NCBI GenBank assembly: GCA_018819925.1
Contig: JAHJPG010000087.1
Location: 18,983-82,982 of the forward strand
Origin: Pseudomonadota bacterium
GTDB lineage: Bacteria > Desulfobacterota > Desulfarculia > Desulfarculales > Desulfarculaceae
Direction of reading: 5' to 3'
Length of the DNA: 64,000 nucleotides
Shown here: piece by piece, positions 35,828 to 43,068 of the stretch
Layout of the letters: each line of letters opens with the position of its first letter
Position numbering within the stretch: position 1 is the first letter of the stretch
Notes under the pieces: model-generated
Database searches by the model: none
What the model was told of the DNA's origin: nothing
Seen by the model: the letters and a program-made list of their open reading frames with translations, nothing else
Position numbers and translations under genes: made by a program

Positions 35828-36432
35828 GCCAGGCTGGCCAGATATTCGTGCTTTCGGGTCCCCCCGGGGCGGGCAAGAGCAGCATCGCCGCCCGGGTGCG
35901 GGCGGACATGCCCGACCTGGCCTATTCGGTGAGCCTGACCACCCGGCCACCCCGGCCCGGAGAGCGCGACGGGGTGGACTATTACTTCGTCACCCGCCAG
36001 GAATTCCAGCGGCGCATCGCCGCCGGAGAGATGGCCGAGCACGAGGAGATATTCGGCAACCTCTACGGCACCTCGCAAAAGGTGGTGGGCCAGGTGTTGG
36101 AGCAGGGTCAGGATTTGTTTCTGGACACCGACGTAAACGGGGCCGAGCAGCTCCAGAAGCGTTTTCCCGAAGGGGTGTTCATTTTCCTGTTGCCCCCCAG
36201 CCGCAAGGTTTTGGAAGAGCGCTTGCGGGGCCGGGCCACCGAAGAAGAGTCCCAGGTGCGCCAGCGCCTGGAGCGGGTGCGCTACGAGCTGACCAAGGCC
36301 AAGAACTACACCCACCTGGTGGTCAACGATAATCTGGAAAAGGCCGTGGCCGAGGTGGAGGCCATCATCACCGCCAGCCGCCGCCGCACCCAGCGGCATC
36401 TGAAGCTGCTGGAAGAATTTCAGGCGTCCTAG
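35824..36432 (+). CDS. gmk: Guanylate kinase
   Basis: 202-residue kinase phosphorylating GMP to GDP with ATP. P-loop [10 protein letters not shown] near residue 11, the GMP-binding STTRxPRPGE-type segment (here [19 protein letters not shown]), YGT in GNLYGTS and the lid [17 protein letters not shown] match the family. Overlaps remA (ATGA). Unlike many genomes, rpoZ does not follow; an rlmB gene does. Confidence 0.96.
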   Translation: MSQAGQIFVLSGPPGAGKSSIAARVRADMPDLAYSVSLTTRPPRPGERDGVDYYFVTRQEFQRRIAAGEMAEHEEIFGNLYGTSQKVVGQVLEQGQDLFLDTDVNGAEQLQKRFPEGVFIFLLPPSRKVLEERLRGRATEEESQVRQRLERVRYELTKAKNYTHLVVNDNLEKAVAEVEAIITASRRRTQRHLKLLEEFQAS

Positions 36433-36433
36433 A

Positions 36434-37192
36434 ATGGCAAACGAAGATAACAGCGTTATCGTGGGCCGCCACGCCGTGGCCCAGGCCCTGGCCGAGCAGC
36501 CGGAGATGGCCGGCGAACTGCTCTTGGCCGCCGGCGACAGCGGCCCGGCCCTGGGCCGCCTGGCCGAGGCGGCCCGGGTGGTGGGCATCAAAGTGCGCCG
36601 GGCCCCCCGGGCGCGGCTCAACGAGTTGGCCGGAGGCGCGGCCCACCAGGGCGTGGCCTTGATGATGGCCGCCTACCCCTATGCCGACTTTGAGCAGATC
36701 ATCGCCGCAGCCCAGGCCGCCGGGGACCGGGCCCTGGTGGTTGTCGCCGACCACATCCAGGACCCCCACAACCTGGGGGCCATTTTGCGCAGCGCTGCCA
36801 CCGCCGGGGCCCAAGGTTTGGTCATGCCCAAGGACCGGGCCTGCCCCCTGACCCCGGCCGCGCTCAAGGCCGCCGCCGGGGCCGCCTCCCTGGTGCCGGT
36901 GGCCCGGGTGACCAACCTAAGCGCCGCCGCCCAGGAGCTGAAGGAGGCGGGCCTGTGGCTTCTGGCCGCGGCCACCCGCCAGGCCCCGCCGCCTTGGGAG
37001 CACGACCTGGTGCGGCCCGTGGCCCTGGTGGTGGGGGGAGAGCACAAGGGCGTGGGCCCGCGCCTCTTGTCCCTGTGCGACATGAGCGCCAGCCTGCCCC
37101 TGGCCCCTGGGGTGGAGAGCCTCAACGCCTCGGTGGCCGCCGGGGCGCTGCTGTTCGAGATAGTGCGCCAACGCCAGAGCGGCCGGGGATAA
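36434..37192 (+). CDS. rlmB: 23S rRNA (guanosine-2'-O-)-methyltransferase RlmB (SpoU family)
   Basis: 252-residue SPOUT methyltransferase with an N-terminal substrate-binding domain (VGRHAVAQAL) and the three SpoU motifs: DPHNLGAILRSAATAG, VVGGEHKGVG and ESLNASVAAG, which form the SAM-binding knot. RlmB modifies G2251 of 23S rRNA; TrmH-like relatives act on tRNA, so the exact target is by family resemblance. It is the last gene of the + strand block, and a short hairpin follows before a convergent operon. Confidence 0.9.
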   Translation: MANEDNSVIVGRHAVAQALAEQPEMAGELLLAAGDSGPALGRLAEAARVVGIKVRRAPRARLNELAGGAAHQGVALMMAAYPYADFEQIIAAAQAAGDRALVVVADHIQDPHNLGAILRSAATAGAQGLVMPKDRACPLTPAALKAAAGAASLVPVARVTNLSAAAQELKEAGLWLLAAATRQAPPPWEHDLVRPVALVVGGEHKGVGPRLLSLCDMSASLPLAPGVESLNASVAAGALLFEIVRQRQSGRG

Positions 37193-37212
37193 ACCCGGCC
37201 GCCGCGCTGCAA

Positions 37213-37228
37213 GGGGCGGGACCGCCCC
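37213..37228 (+). terminator. GC-rich hairpin after rlmB
   Basis: GGGGCGG and CCGCCCC form a tight stem just after the rlmB stop and before the convergent yggS stop at 37241. The following GTCTAATTATG is only weakly T-rich, so termination is plausible but unproven. Confidence 0.4.
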
Positions 37229-37240
37229 GTCTAATTATGT

Positions 37241-37930
37241 CTAAGTGTAATCCCGCTCGCCAAAGATGGCCGTGCCCACGCGCACCAGGGTGGCCCCCTC
37301 GGAGATTGCCGCTTCGTAGTCGCCGCTCATGCCCATGGACAGATGCCGCATGGCGCCGGGCGGCAGGTCGCGGCCTATTTCTTCGGCTAGGCGGCGCAAT
37401 GCGGCGAACATGGGGCGGGCCCGCTCGGGGTCGTTGAAAAACGGCGGCATGGTCATCAGCCCGCTCAACTCCAGGTGCTCCAGGGCGGCCACCTCCTGGG
37501 CCAGGGCGGCGGCATGCTCCGGGGCGCAGCCCGCCTTTTGGGCCTCGCCGCCCACGTTGACCTGTAAGAGCACCCCCAAACGCCGTCCCAACTCGCCGGC
37601 CCGGCGGTCCAGGGCCCGGGCCAGCTTGATGCGGTCCACGCTTTGGATCACGTCGAACAGCTCGGCGGCCACCCGGGCCTTGTTGCTCTGCAAATGGCCG
37701 ATGAAATGCCAGGAGGGGCCCGGTCCCACCGCCGCGATCTTGTCCTGGGCCTCTTGCACGTAGTTTTCGCCGAAGAGAATCTGACCGGCGCTCTGGGCGG
37801 CCTTCACCGCCTCGGGGCCGTGGGTCTTGCTAACGGCCACCAGGCGCACCTGTTCGGGCTTGCGGCCCGAGGCGCGGGCGGCCTCGGCGATGCGGGCGGT
37901 GACACGGGCCAGGTTGGCGGCGATGCTCAT
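37241..37930 (-). CDS. yggS: YggS family pyridoxal phosphate homeostasis protein
   Basis: 229-residue PLP-binding barrel protein (PLPBP). The PLP lysine lies in LVAVSKTHG near residue 36; GENYVQEAQDK, WHFIGHLQSNK, the SVDR segment and the C-terminal SMGMSGDYEAAI phosphate-binding motif are all present. It buffers free PLP and amino/keto acid pools rather than catalysing a reaction. The start at 37930 overlaps the stop of maf by four bases. The frame is open further upstream, but that is maf sequence in another frame. Confidence 0.94.
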   Translation of the reverse strand: MSIAANLARVTARIAEAARASGRKPEQVRLVAVSKTHGPEAVKAAQSAGQILFGENYVQEAQDKIAAVGPGPSWHFIGHLQSNKARVAAELFDVIQSVDRIKLARALDRRAGELGRRLGVLLQVNVGGEAQKAGCAPEHAAALAQEVAALEHLELSGLMTMPPFFNDPERARPMFAALRRLAEEIGRDLPPGAMRHLSMGMSGDYEAAISEGATLVRVGTAIFGERDYT

Positions 37931-38526
37931 GCGCTCCCTCCCCAGGGTTGTATCAAATCTTTGGCCAGCATCAGCTCGATCACCGCCGCCAGGGGCAGGC
38001 CCACCACGTTGGTGTAGGAGCCGCTCACCCGCTTGACCAAAGCCGCGCCCAGTCCCTGCACCGCGTAGGCCCCGGCCTTGTCCATGGGCTCGCCGCTGGC
38101 CACGTAGGCCGCGATCTCTCCGGCGCTCAGGGTGCGAAAGGTGACCCGGCTCTGGCCCAGGCCCACTTCCCGGTCGGAGCCGCTTTGCAGGCAATAGCCG
38201 GTGAGCACCAGGTGCTCGGCTCCGGAAAGGCGCCGTAGCATCCGGGCCGCTTCTTCCGGGTCTTGGGGCTTGCCCATTATTTCCTCGCCCAACACCACCA
38301 GGGTGTCGGCGGCCAGCACCGTGTCGTTGGGAGCTACCCGCACCGCCGCCGCCTTGGCCGCGGCCAGGCGCTGGGCAGCCTGGGCGGCGCTTTCGCCGGG
38401 GAGCAGGCGTTCGTCTATCTCGGCCGGGGCCAGGCGGAAATCCAGGCCCAGGCGCGAAAGCATCTCCCGGCGGCGCGGCGAAGCCGAGGCCAAGACCAGG
38501 CCCCGCCCTGGGGTAAGGCGGTACAT
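37927..38526 (-). CDS. maf: Maf-family nucleoside triphosphate pyrophosphatase
   Basis: 199-residue Maf protein that hydrolyses non-canonical or modified NTPs. LVLASASPRRREML near the N-terminus, ADTLVVLGEEIMGKP near 75 and the late KAGAYAVQGLGAALV and SYTNVVGLPL motifs match the YhdE (dTTP/UTP) branch, in which KAGAY(A/G)IQG is typical. Start ATG at 38526, two bases after the tatD stop codon region. Housekeeping operon with tatD and yggS. Confidence 0.93.
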   Translation of the reverse strand: MYRLTPGRGLVLASASPRRREMLSRLGLDFRLAPAEIDERLLPGESAAQAAQRLAAAKAAAVRVAPNDTVLAADTLVVLGEEIMGKPQDPEEAARMLRRLSGAEHLVLTGYCLQSGSDREVGLGQSRVTFRTLSAGEIAAYVASGEPMDKAGAYAVQGLGAALVKRVSGSYTNVVGLPLAAVIELMLAKDLIQPWGGSA

Positions 38527-38528
38527 GG

Positions 38529-39302
38529 CTAGTCTTCCATGTGGGGCAGGCTGAACAGGCGGCGCGCGTTGTCCGTGGTCACCGAGGCCACCTCCTCGGG
38601 GGTGATCCCCAAGGCCTTGGCCAAGGCCTGGTGGGTGTAACTCACATAGGCCGGCTCGTTGGGCTTGCCGCGATAGGGCTCGGGGCTCAGGTAGGGGCAA
38701 TCGGTCTCGATGAGCAGCTTGGTCAGGGGCACGGTCTTCACCAGGGAGCGCAGCTCGTCTGATTTTTTGTAGGTAATCACTCCGGTGATGCCCAGGCTGA
38801 AGCCCAGCGAGACCACCTCGGCGGCCAGGGAGGCGTCGCCGCTGAAGCAGTGCACCACCCCGCCCACCCGCTCGGCACCGCTTTTGGCCAGCGTGTTCAA
38901 GACCTCGGCGTGAGCATCGCGGTCATGCACCACCAGGGGCAGCCCCAGGTCCAGGGCCAGTCCGATCTGGGCGGCGAAGGCTTCGCGTTGCAGGTGCCGG
39001 GGGGAGAGGTCACGATAAAAATCCAGGCCGCATTCGCCCACCGCGACCGCCGAGGCGGTCAGGGCCAAGCGCTTCAGTTCACCCCAAAGCTTGGGGCTGG
39101 CCTTGGCGGCCTCGTGGGGGTGCAGACCCACGGTGCAAAACACGCCGGGCAGCTCGCGGCTGAAATCGGCGGCGCGGCGGGAGGAGTCCAGATCGATGCC
39201 CACGGTGACGACCTGGCCCACGCCGGCTTTTTGGGCGCGGTCCAGGGCTGCCGCCGGGTCGTTCAGCAAATCCAGATGGGCGTGAGTGTTGATGAGCTTC
39301 AT
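38529..39302 (-). CDS. TatD family metal-dependent hydrolase
   Basis: 257-residue TIM-barrel hydrolase. The metal ligands are visible: THAHLD at the N-terminus, GECGLDF near residue 94, VVHDRDA near 131, HCFSGD near 157 and ETDCPYLSPEP near 205. TatD/YcfH proteins act as DNases or D-aminoacyl-type hydrolases; the function of this copy is unproven. Overlaps the peptidase gene stop by four bases (ATGA). Length is normal for the family. Confidence 0.94.
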   Translation of the reverse strand: MKLINTHAHLDLLNDPAAALDRAQKAGVGQVVTVGIDLDSSRRAADFSRELPGVFCTVGLHPHEAAKASPKLWGELKRLALTASAVAVGECGLDFYRDLSPRHLQREAFAAQIGLALDLGLPLVVHDRDAHAEVLNTLAKSGAERVGGVVHCFSGDASLAAEVVSLGFSLGITGVITYKKSDELRSLVKTVPLTKLLIETDCPYLSPEPYRGKPNEPAYVSYTHQALAKALGITPEEVASVTTDNARRLFSLPHMED

Positions 39303-39832
39303 GAAGTTAATTCCTTGCCAAGGGCCCGCCGGGAAACAAGACGGGCCAAGTCATCCGCTGCGATGGGAGCGGGAGAGCGCTGCCCTTGGCTAACGTAGAG
39401 CCTTGGAGGTGACGCGCCGGGGCCGGCCAAATCGATATGCAGCCAGTCCTTGGGGAAATTATACAGGATGATTTGCCCGCAGGGCAGGTTGGCCCTGGCC
39501 CAAAGGGCCAGAAGCGGCGTCTCCACCCCCGGGGCCAAGGGCCTGATGTCCGCCGCCTCGCCCCGGCAGTGCCGGCTGGTGCGGTTCAGGGAGACGTACC
39601 AGTTGAGCTCCGGCGAGCGGTAGCCGCTGGTCACCTTGATGGCCCCGAAGCGCATGCGCAGGGGCTCCAGCACCAGGCGGGCCAGTTGTAGCAGGCGCTC
39701 AAGGGCGGCGGGTGAAGGGGTGTTGTCCAGGCCGTAGTTTTGGGCGGTGCTGGAAAAGACTAGCTCGCTTAGGGTGAAGTGGGGCGCGCTGGGAAGGGGG
39801 CGGTCCAGGGGCGGCGGGGACGGGGGGCTCAC
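39299..39832 (-). CDS. M15-type D-Ala-D-Ala carboxypeptidase-like protein (Peptidase_M15_3)
   Basis: 177-residue protein resembling the M15A zinc peptidases and phage endolysins. HFTLSELVFSSTAQ, VTSGYRSPELN and the zinc ligands SRHCRGEAADI (His and Asp) and DWLHID (His) are seen. GTG at 39832 overlaps the upstream stop (GTGA) and gives the compact family length. No signal peptide is visible, so export, if any, is not by Sec; this family is often found without one in bacterial chromosomes. Function on peptidoglycan is inferred. Confidence 0.8.
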   Translation of the reverse strand: MSPPSPPPLDRPLPSAPHFTLSELVFSSTAQNYGLDNTPSPAALERLLQLARLVLEPLRMRFGAIKVTSGYRSPELNWYVSLNRTSRHCRGEAADIRPLAPGVETPLLALWARANLPCGQIILYNFPKDWLHIDLAGPGASPPRLYVSQGQRSPAPIAADDLARLVSRRALGKELTS

Positions 39833-40617
39833 GGCGCGAACTCTCCCGGGGCGAAGATGCCTTGGCCCTGAAAGACCCGCAGCAAACGGGCAAGGCGCAT
39901 CAGCTCGGGGTTCAGGGCGTCCATCATTACCACCTCCAGGCCCGCTCCCATGGCGGCGGCCAGGTAAGGCGCGGCGGCGAAATCGGCCCGGGCCCCGGCG
40001 CTGGCGGTGACCAGATTGCTCAGGGCGATGAGCCGGCGGGGAGGCGGGTCGAAAAGCTGGGGCAGGGTGCGCAGGGTGGCCAGCACCGCCGCTGCGTGGG
40101 CCTCGCCGCCGGACAAGGCCAGGGGCATGGCCATGGGGTCCAGGATAAGCTGGCCGCCGGTTATGCCCCGGCTGGACGCTTCCTGCACGATAAGGGCGGC
40201 CAGGGCCAGGCGCTCCTCGGCGCTGGGGGGCACGGTGGCGGTCATGGTGGCGGCGATCACCTCCAGGCGGTGATGGGCGGCGATGTCCAGCACCGGGCCC
40301 AGGCGAGCCTGTTCGGCGGTGGCCATGTTCAGCACCGGCGGCCGGGTGCAAAAACCCAGGGCCAGATCCAGGGAGGCCGCGTCGGCCGCGTCCAGGATCA
40401 GCTTGGCCGAGCAGGAGGCTTCGGCGGTCCCCACCAGCCAGGCCCAGGTGTCTCTGCGCCGGGCCGGGGGCAGATAGCCGGGGTTAAGGTCGATCCAGGC
40501 GGCCCCGGATTGCTCCAGGCCCTGGCACAGGCGGCTGATAAAGGCCTCGTCGCGTGCCTCCAGGGCGCGGCGCACCGAGGGGCGGGAGGCGGTGAGGTTG
40601 TCGGCGGCTACCATCAT
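39829..40617 (-). CDS. Pterin-binding methyltransferase, AcsE/dihydropteroate-synthase-like
   Basis: About 262 residues with a DHPS-type TIM barrel. Motifs parallel AcsE, the methyltetrahydrofolate:corrinoid iron-sulfur protein methyltransferase of the Wood-Ljungdahl pathway: IDLNPG, LILDAAD, VLNMATAEQ, LILDPMAMP and a late LIALSNLV with the conserved Asn. The N-terminal GERIN motif of AcsE is changed to VAADNL. No corrinoid protein or acs genes lie nearby, so it may be a divergent paralogue. ATG 40617 (or 40614) is chosen because conserved sequence starts there; the ribosome site is weak. First gene of the - strand housekeeping operon. Confidence 0.8.
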   Translation of the reverse strand: MMVAADNLTASRPSVRRALEARDEAFISRLCQGLEQSGAAWIDLNPGYLPPARRRDTWAWLVGTAEASCSAKLILDAADAASLDLALGFCTRPPVLNMATAEQARLGPVLDIAAHHRLEVIAATMTATVPPSAEERLALAALIVQEASSRGITGGQLILDPMAMPLALSGGEAHAAAVLATLRTLPQLFDPPPRRLIALSNLVTASAGARADFAAAPYLAAAMGAGLEVVMMDALNPELMRLARLLRVFQGQGIFAPGEFAP

Positions 40618-40681
40618 GGCCGCAAGTCTAATCCGCCCGGGGAGGCCTTGCAAGGGAAGGGGCTCACCCAAAGGGCGCCGC

Positions 40682-40710
40682 TTGACACCTGGCGGTCTGG
40701 ACGGTTCAAT
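40682..40710 (+). promoter_or_regulatory. Sigma-70-type promoter for the dGTPase-like gene
   Basis: TTGACA at 40682-40687, a 17-base spacer and TTCAAT at 40705-40710 (four of six matches to TATAAT). Transcription would begin near 40717, about 22 bases before the TTG start at 40739. It is in the divergent gap between the methyltransferase gene and the HD-domain gene. Confidence 0.7.
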
Positions 40711-40738
40711 GGGGCCAGCCCATTTTTTAGGAGCGCCC

Positions 40739-41926
40739 TTGGCCCAGGATCATTTGCTGACCGGCTTGCGCCGCCGTTTACAAGAGCAGGAAGAGCGGAG
40801 GCTCTCGCCTTTGGCCTGCCCCAGCCGGCGTGCCCTGCGCCGCCGGAGCGACCCCCTGGCCGAACAGGGCCACCGCCTGCCCTTCGCGGTGGACGCCGAC
40901 CGGGTGCTGCATTCGTTGGCCTACACCCGCTACATAGACAAGACCCAGGTTTTTTCTTTGGTGGACAACGACCAGATTTCCCACCGGGTGCTGCACGTGC
41001 AGCTGGTCAGTAAGATCGCCAGAGGCCTGGGGCGCATGCTGGGGCTCAACGAGGACCTCATCGAGGCCATCGCCCTGGCTCACGACCTGGGCCATCCGCC
41101 CTTTGGCCACGATGGAGAACGCTTCCTTAGCGCCAAATGCCTGGAGCACGGCCTGGGGCCCTTCATGCACAACCTGCAATCGGTGCACTTCTTGGAGCGC
41201 CTGGAAAGGGGAGGGCGCGGACTCAACCTGAGCTTGCAGGTGCTGGACGGAGTGCTCACCCACGATGGCGAGATACACACCGTGGACCTGTCCCCGAGCC
41301 GGGGCAAGGACTTCGCCACCCTGGAGGCCCAGATGGCCGCCAAACGGGCCGACCCCTCGCTGGAGCTGCTTCCCATGACCTTGGAAGGATGCCTGGTGCG
41401 GGTGGCCGACAGCATTGCCTACGTGGGCCGCGATCTGGAAGACGCCATTGTTCTGGGCTTGGTGAGCCGCGACATGCTTCCCAGCGAGGTCAGAGAGGTT
41501 TTGGGAGAGAGCAACGGCACCATTGTCTACCGCCTGGTGGAGGATGTGGCTGCGGCCAGCCTTGACCATGACCGCATATCTTTCAGTCCTACGGTGGCCC
41601 AGGCCTTGGGCCGGCTGAAGGCGTTCAACCTGGAGTACATCTACACCAACCCCGCCATCAAGACCGAGCATCCCAAGATAGCCGCCGCCTTTGACCTACT
41701 CTTCGAGAGGTACCTGGACGACCTCCGTTCCCATCGGCTTGAGAGTCCGGTGTACCGCGATTTTTTGGACCGGTTGGACCCGGCTTATAAAGATGAAACG
41801 CCACCCGGGGGGGTGGTCCGGGATTTTTTGGCCGGCATGACCGATGAATTTTTTTTGAAACGCCATGCGGAGCTTGTGTCTCCCCGGCGCCTGCCCGGCC
41901 AGCTAAATACGGTTCATTCCACATAA
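40739..41926 (+). CDS. dgt: Deoxyguanosinetriphosphate triphosphohydrolase-like HD protein
   Basis: 395-residue HD-superfamily protein of the dGTPase-like family. After a basic N-terminus come FAVDADRVLHSLAYTRYIDKTQVF, SHRVLHVQLVSKIARGLG (first His) and the metal-binding HD of AIALAHDLGHPPFGHDGE, then the late Asp in VRVADSIAYVGRDLED. Such enzymes cleave dNTPs to nucleoside plus triphosphate. TTG at 40739 follows TTTTTTAGGAG, an excellent ribosome site; in-frame sequence further upstream overlaps the promoter and is not credible. Monocistronic. Substrate preference is not readable. Confidence 0.9.
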   Translation: MAQDHLLTGLRRRLQEQEERRLSPLACPSRRALRRRSDPLAEQGHRLPFAVDADRVLHSLAYTRYIDKTQVFSLVDNDQISHRVLHVQLVSKIARGLGRMLGLNEDLIEAIALAHDLGHPPFGHDGERFLSAKCLEHGLGPFMHNLQSVHFLERLERGGRGLNLSLQVLDGVLTHDGEIHTVDLSPSRGKDFATLEAQMAAKRADPSLELLPMTLEGCLVRVADSIAYVGRDLEDAIVLGLVSRDMLPSEVREVLGESNGTIVYRLVEDVAAASLDHDRISFSPTVAQALGRLKAFNLEYIYTNPAIKTEHPKIAAAFDLLFERYLDDLRSHRLESPVYRDFLDRLDPAYKDETPPGGVVRDFLAGMTDEFFLKRHAELVSPRRLPGQLNTVHST

Positions 41927-41927
41927 A

Positions 41928-41941
41928 ACTGAGCGCTCAGT
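41928..41941. promoter_or_regulatory. 14-bp palindrome, candidate TetR-family operator
   Basis: ACTGAGCGCTCAGT is a perfect palindrome two bases after the dgt stop. Short high-GC palindromes of this form are bound by TetR-family regulators of acyl-CoA metabolism in proteobacteria, and the genes downstream include an acyl-CoA ligase. No regulator gene is in the window. Confidence 0.45.
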
Positions 41942-42044
41942 CGGCACAATTAGTATCGGCTCGGTCGGCATTTGGGCCATATTTCACAAATGCTGAGATT
42001 GCAAGCAGTTTTGGTTATTTTGGGGTTGTGTTGGAGGGCCACGG

Positions 42045-42056
42045 TATCATATGATA
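42045..42056. promoter_or_regulatory. 12-bp palindrome upstream of livG
   Basis: TATCATATGATA is a perfect inverted repeat about 146 bases before livG. It may be a regulator site or part of an AT-rich promoter; chance is possible for such an AT-rich 12-mer. Confidence 0.3.
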
Positions 42057-42201
42057 AGTCCACGGTCAGAGTGCCACTTGGCGCAAAATTCAGACAGAAA
42101 GGCCGATTTTCAGCGTTGCGCATGAAGCCGGACCTTACGTGATTCAGCCGTCACTTTAACCTGACGCCGCTTGAATATGCGCGTCTGGCTGAGGAGGAGA
42201 T

Positions 42202-43047
42202 ATGCCGTCGCCAAGCACTGCTGGGCGGGAGCAAAGGACGGGATCGGGTGCCACGCAACCCCTATTGATAATAGAAGACTTACACCTACGGTTCGGCGGG
42301 CTGAACGCTCTTAGCGGTGTCAGCTTCAAGGTGCAAGAGGGCCACATACAGGCTATCATCGGACCCAACGGGGCCGGCAAGACCTGCATCCTCAACTGCA
42401 TCTGCCGTTTCTACCATCCCCACCAAGGCCGCATAACCTTCGCGGGCAAAGACATCTCCAAGGTTCCCACCCACCGGGTGGCGGAGTTGGGCATAGCCCG
42501 CAGCTTCCAAAACATAGAGCTCTTCCGCGGCATGACCGTGCTGGACAACATCAAGTTGGGCCATCACGTGCACATGCACTCGGGGTTTTTGTCCGGAGGC
42601 ATCTACCTGGGCAAGGCCAGGAAAGAAGAGATGCGGGTGCGCGCCGAGATCGAGGAGCGCATCATCGACCTCTTGGAGATCGAGGCCATCCGTAAGCAAG
42701 TGGTGGGCACCTTGCCCTATGGCTTGCAAAAGAGGGTGGAGTTGGCCCGCGCCCTGGCCATGCGCCCCAAGGTTCTGCTCTTGGATGAGCCCATGGCCGG
42801 CATGAACCTGGAGGAGACCGAGGACATGGCCCGCTTCATCCTCGACGTGAACGAGGAGTGGGGAGTGACCGTGGTCCTAATCGAACACGACATGGGTGTG
42901 GTCATGGACATCTCGGACAACGTGGTCGTGCTGGACTTCGGCACCAAGATCGCCCAAGGCAGCCCCAAGGATGTAAGCAAAAATCCCCACGTCATCGAGG
43001 CCTACCTGGGCGCCGACGACGCGGCCCATTCCAAATTGGGTTTGTAG
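42202..43047 (+). CDS. livG: Branched-chain amino acid-type ABC transporter ATP-binding protein LivG
   Basis: 281-residue ABC ATPase of the HAAT family. LIIEDLHLRFGGLNAL, Walker A GPNGAGKTC near residue 54, the LivG-type ARSFQNIELFRGMTVLDNI, LPYGLQKRVELARAL (signature, with YGLQ in place of SGGQ) and Walker B VLLLDEPMAGMN, then LIEHDMGVVM. The degenerate signature (YGLQKR) is common in LivG. About 20 extra residues precede the domain. First gene of an operon with an acyl-CoA ligase, livH, livM, the binding protein and livF. Confidence 0.93.
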   Translation: MPSPSTAGREQRTGSGATQPLLIIEDLHLRFGGLNALSGVSFKVQEGHIQAIIGPNGAGKTCILNCICRFYHPHQGRITFAGKDISKVPTHRVAELGIARSFQNIELFRGMTVLDNIKLGHHVHMHSGFLSGGIYLGKARKEEMRVRAEIEERIIDLLEIEAIRKQVVGTLPYGLQKRVELARALAMRPKVLLLDEPMAGMNLEETEDMARFILDVNEEWGVTVVLIEHDMGVVMDISDNVVVLDFGTKIAQGSPKDVSKNPHVIEAYLGADDAAHSKLGL

Positions 43048-43068
43048 AGCTAGCTGGGAGAAGCGCCT

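Larger units (their letters stand above)
41927..42201. other. Regulatory gap upstream of the liv/acyl-CoA ligase block
   Basis: 275 non-coding bases of lower GC than the surrounding genes. Two perfect palindromes are seen, a 14-mer at 41928-41941 and a 12-mer at 42045-42056, the latter flanked by a direct repeat of CCACGG (42040-42045 region and 42060-42065). The strong ribosome site GAGGAGGAGAT lies at the right end before livG. I could not place a convincing -35/-10 pair. No coding frame is supported. Confidence 0.6.
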
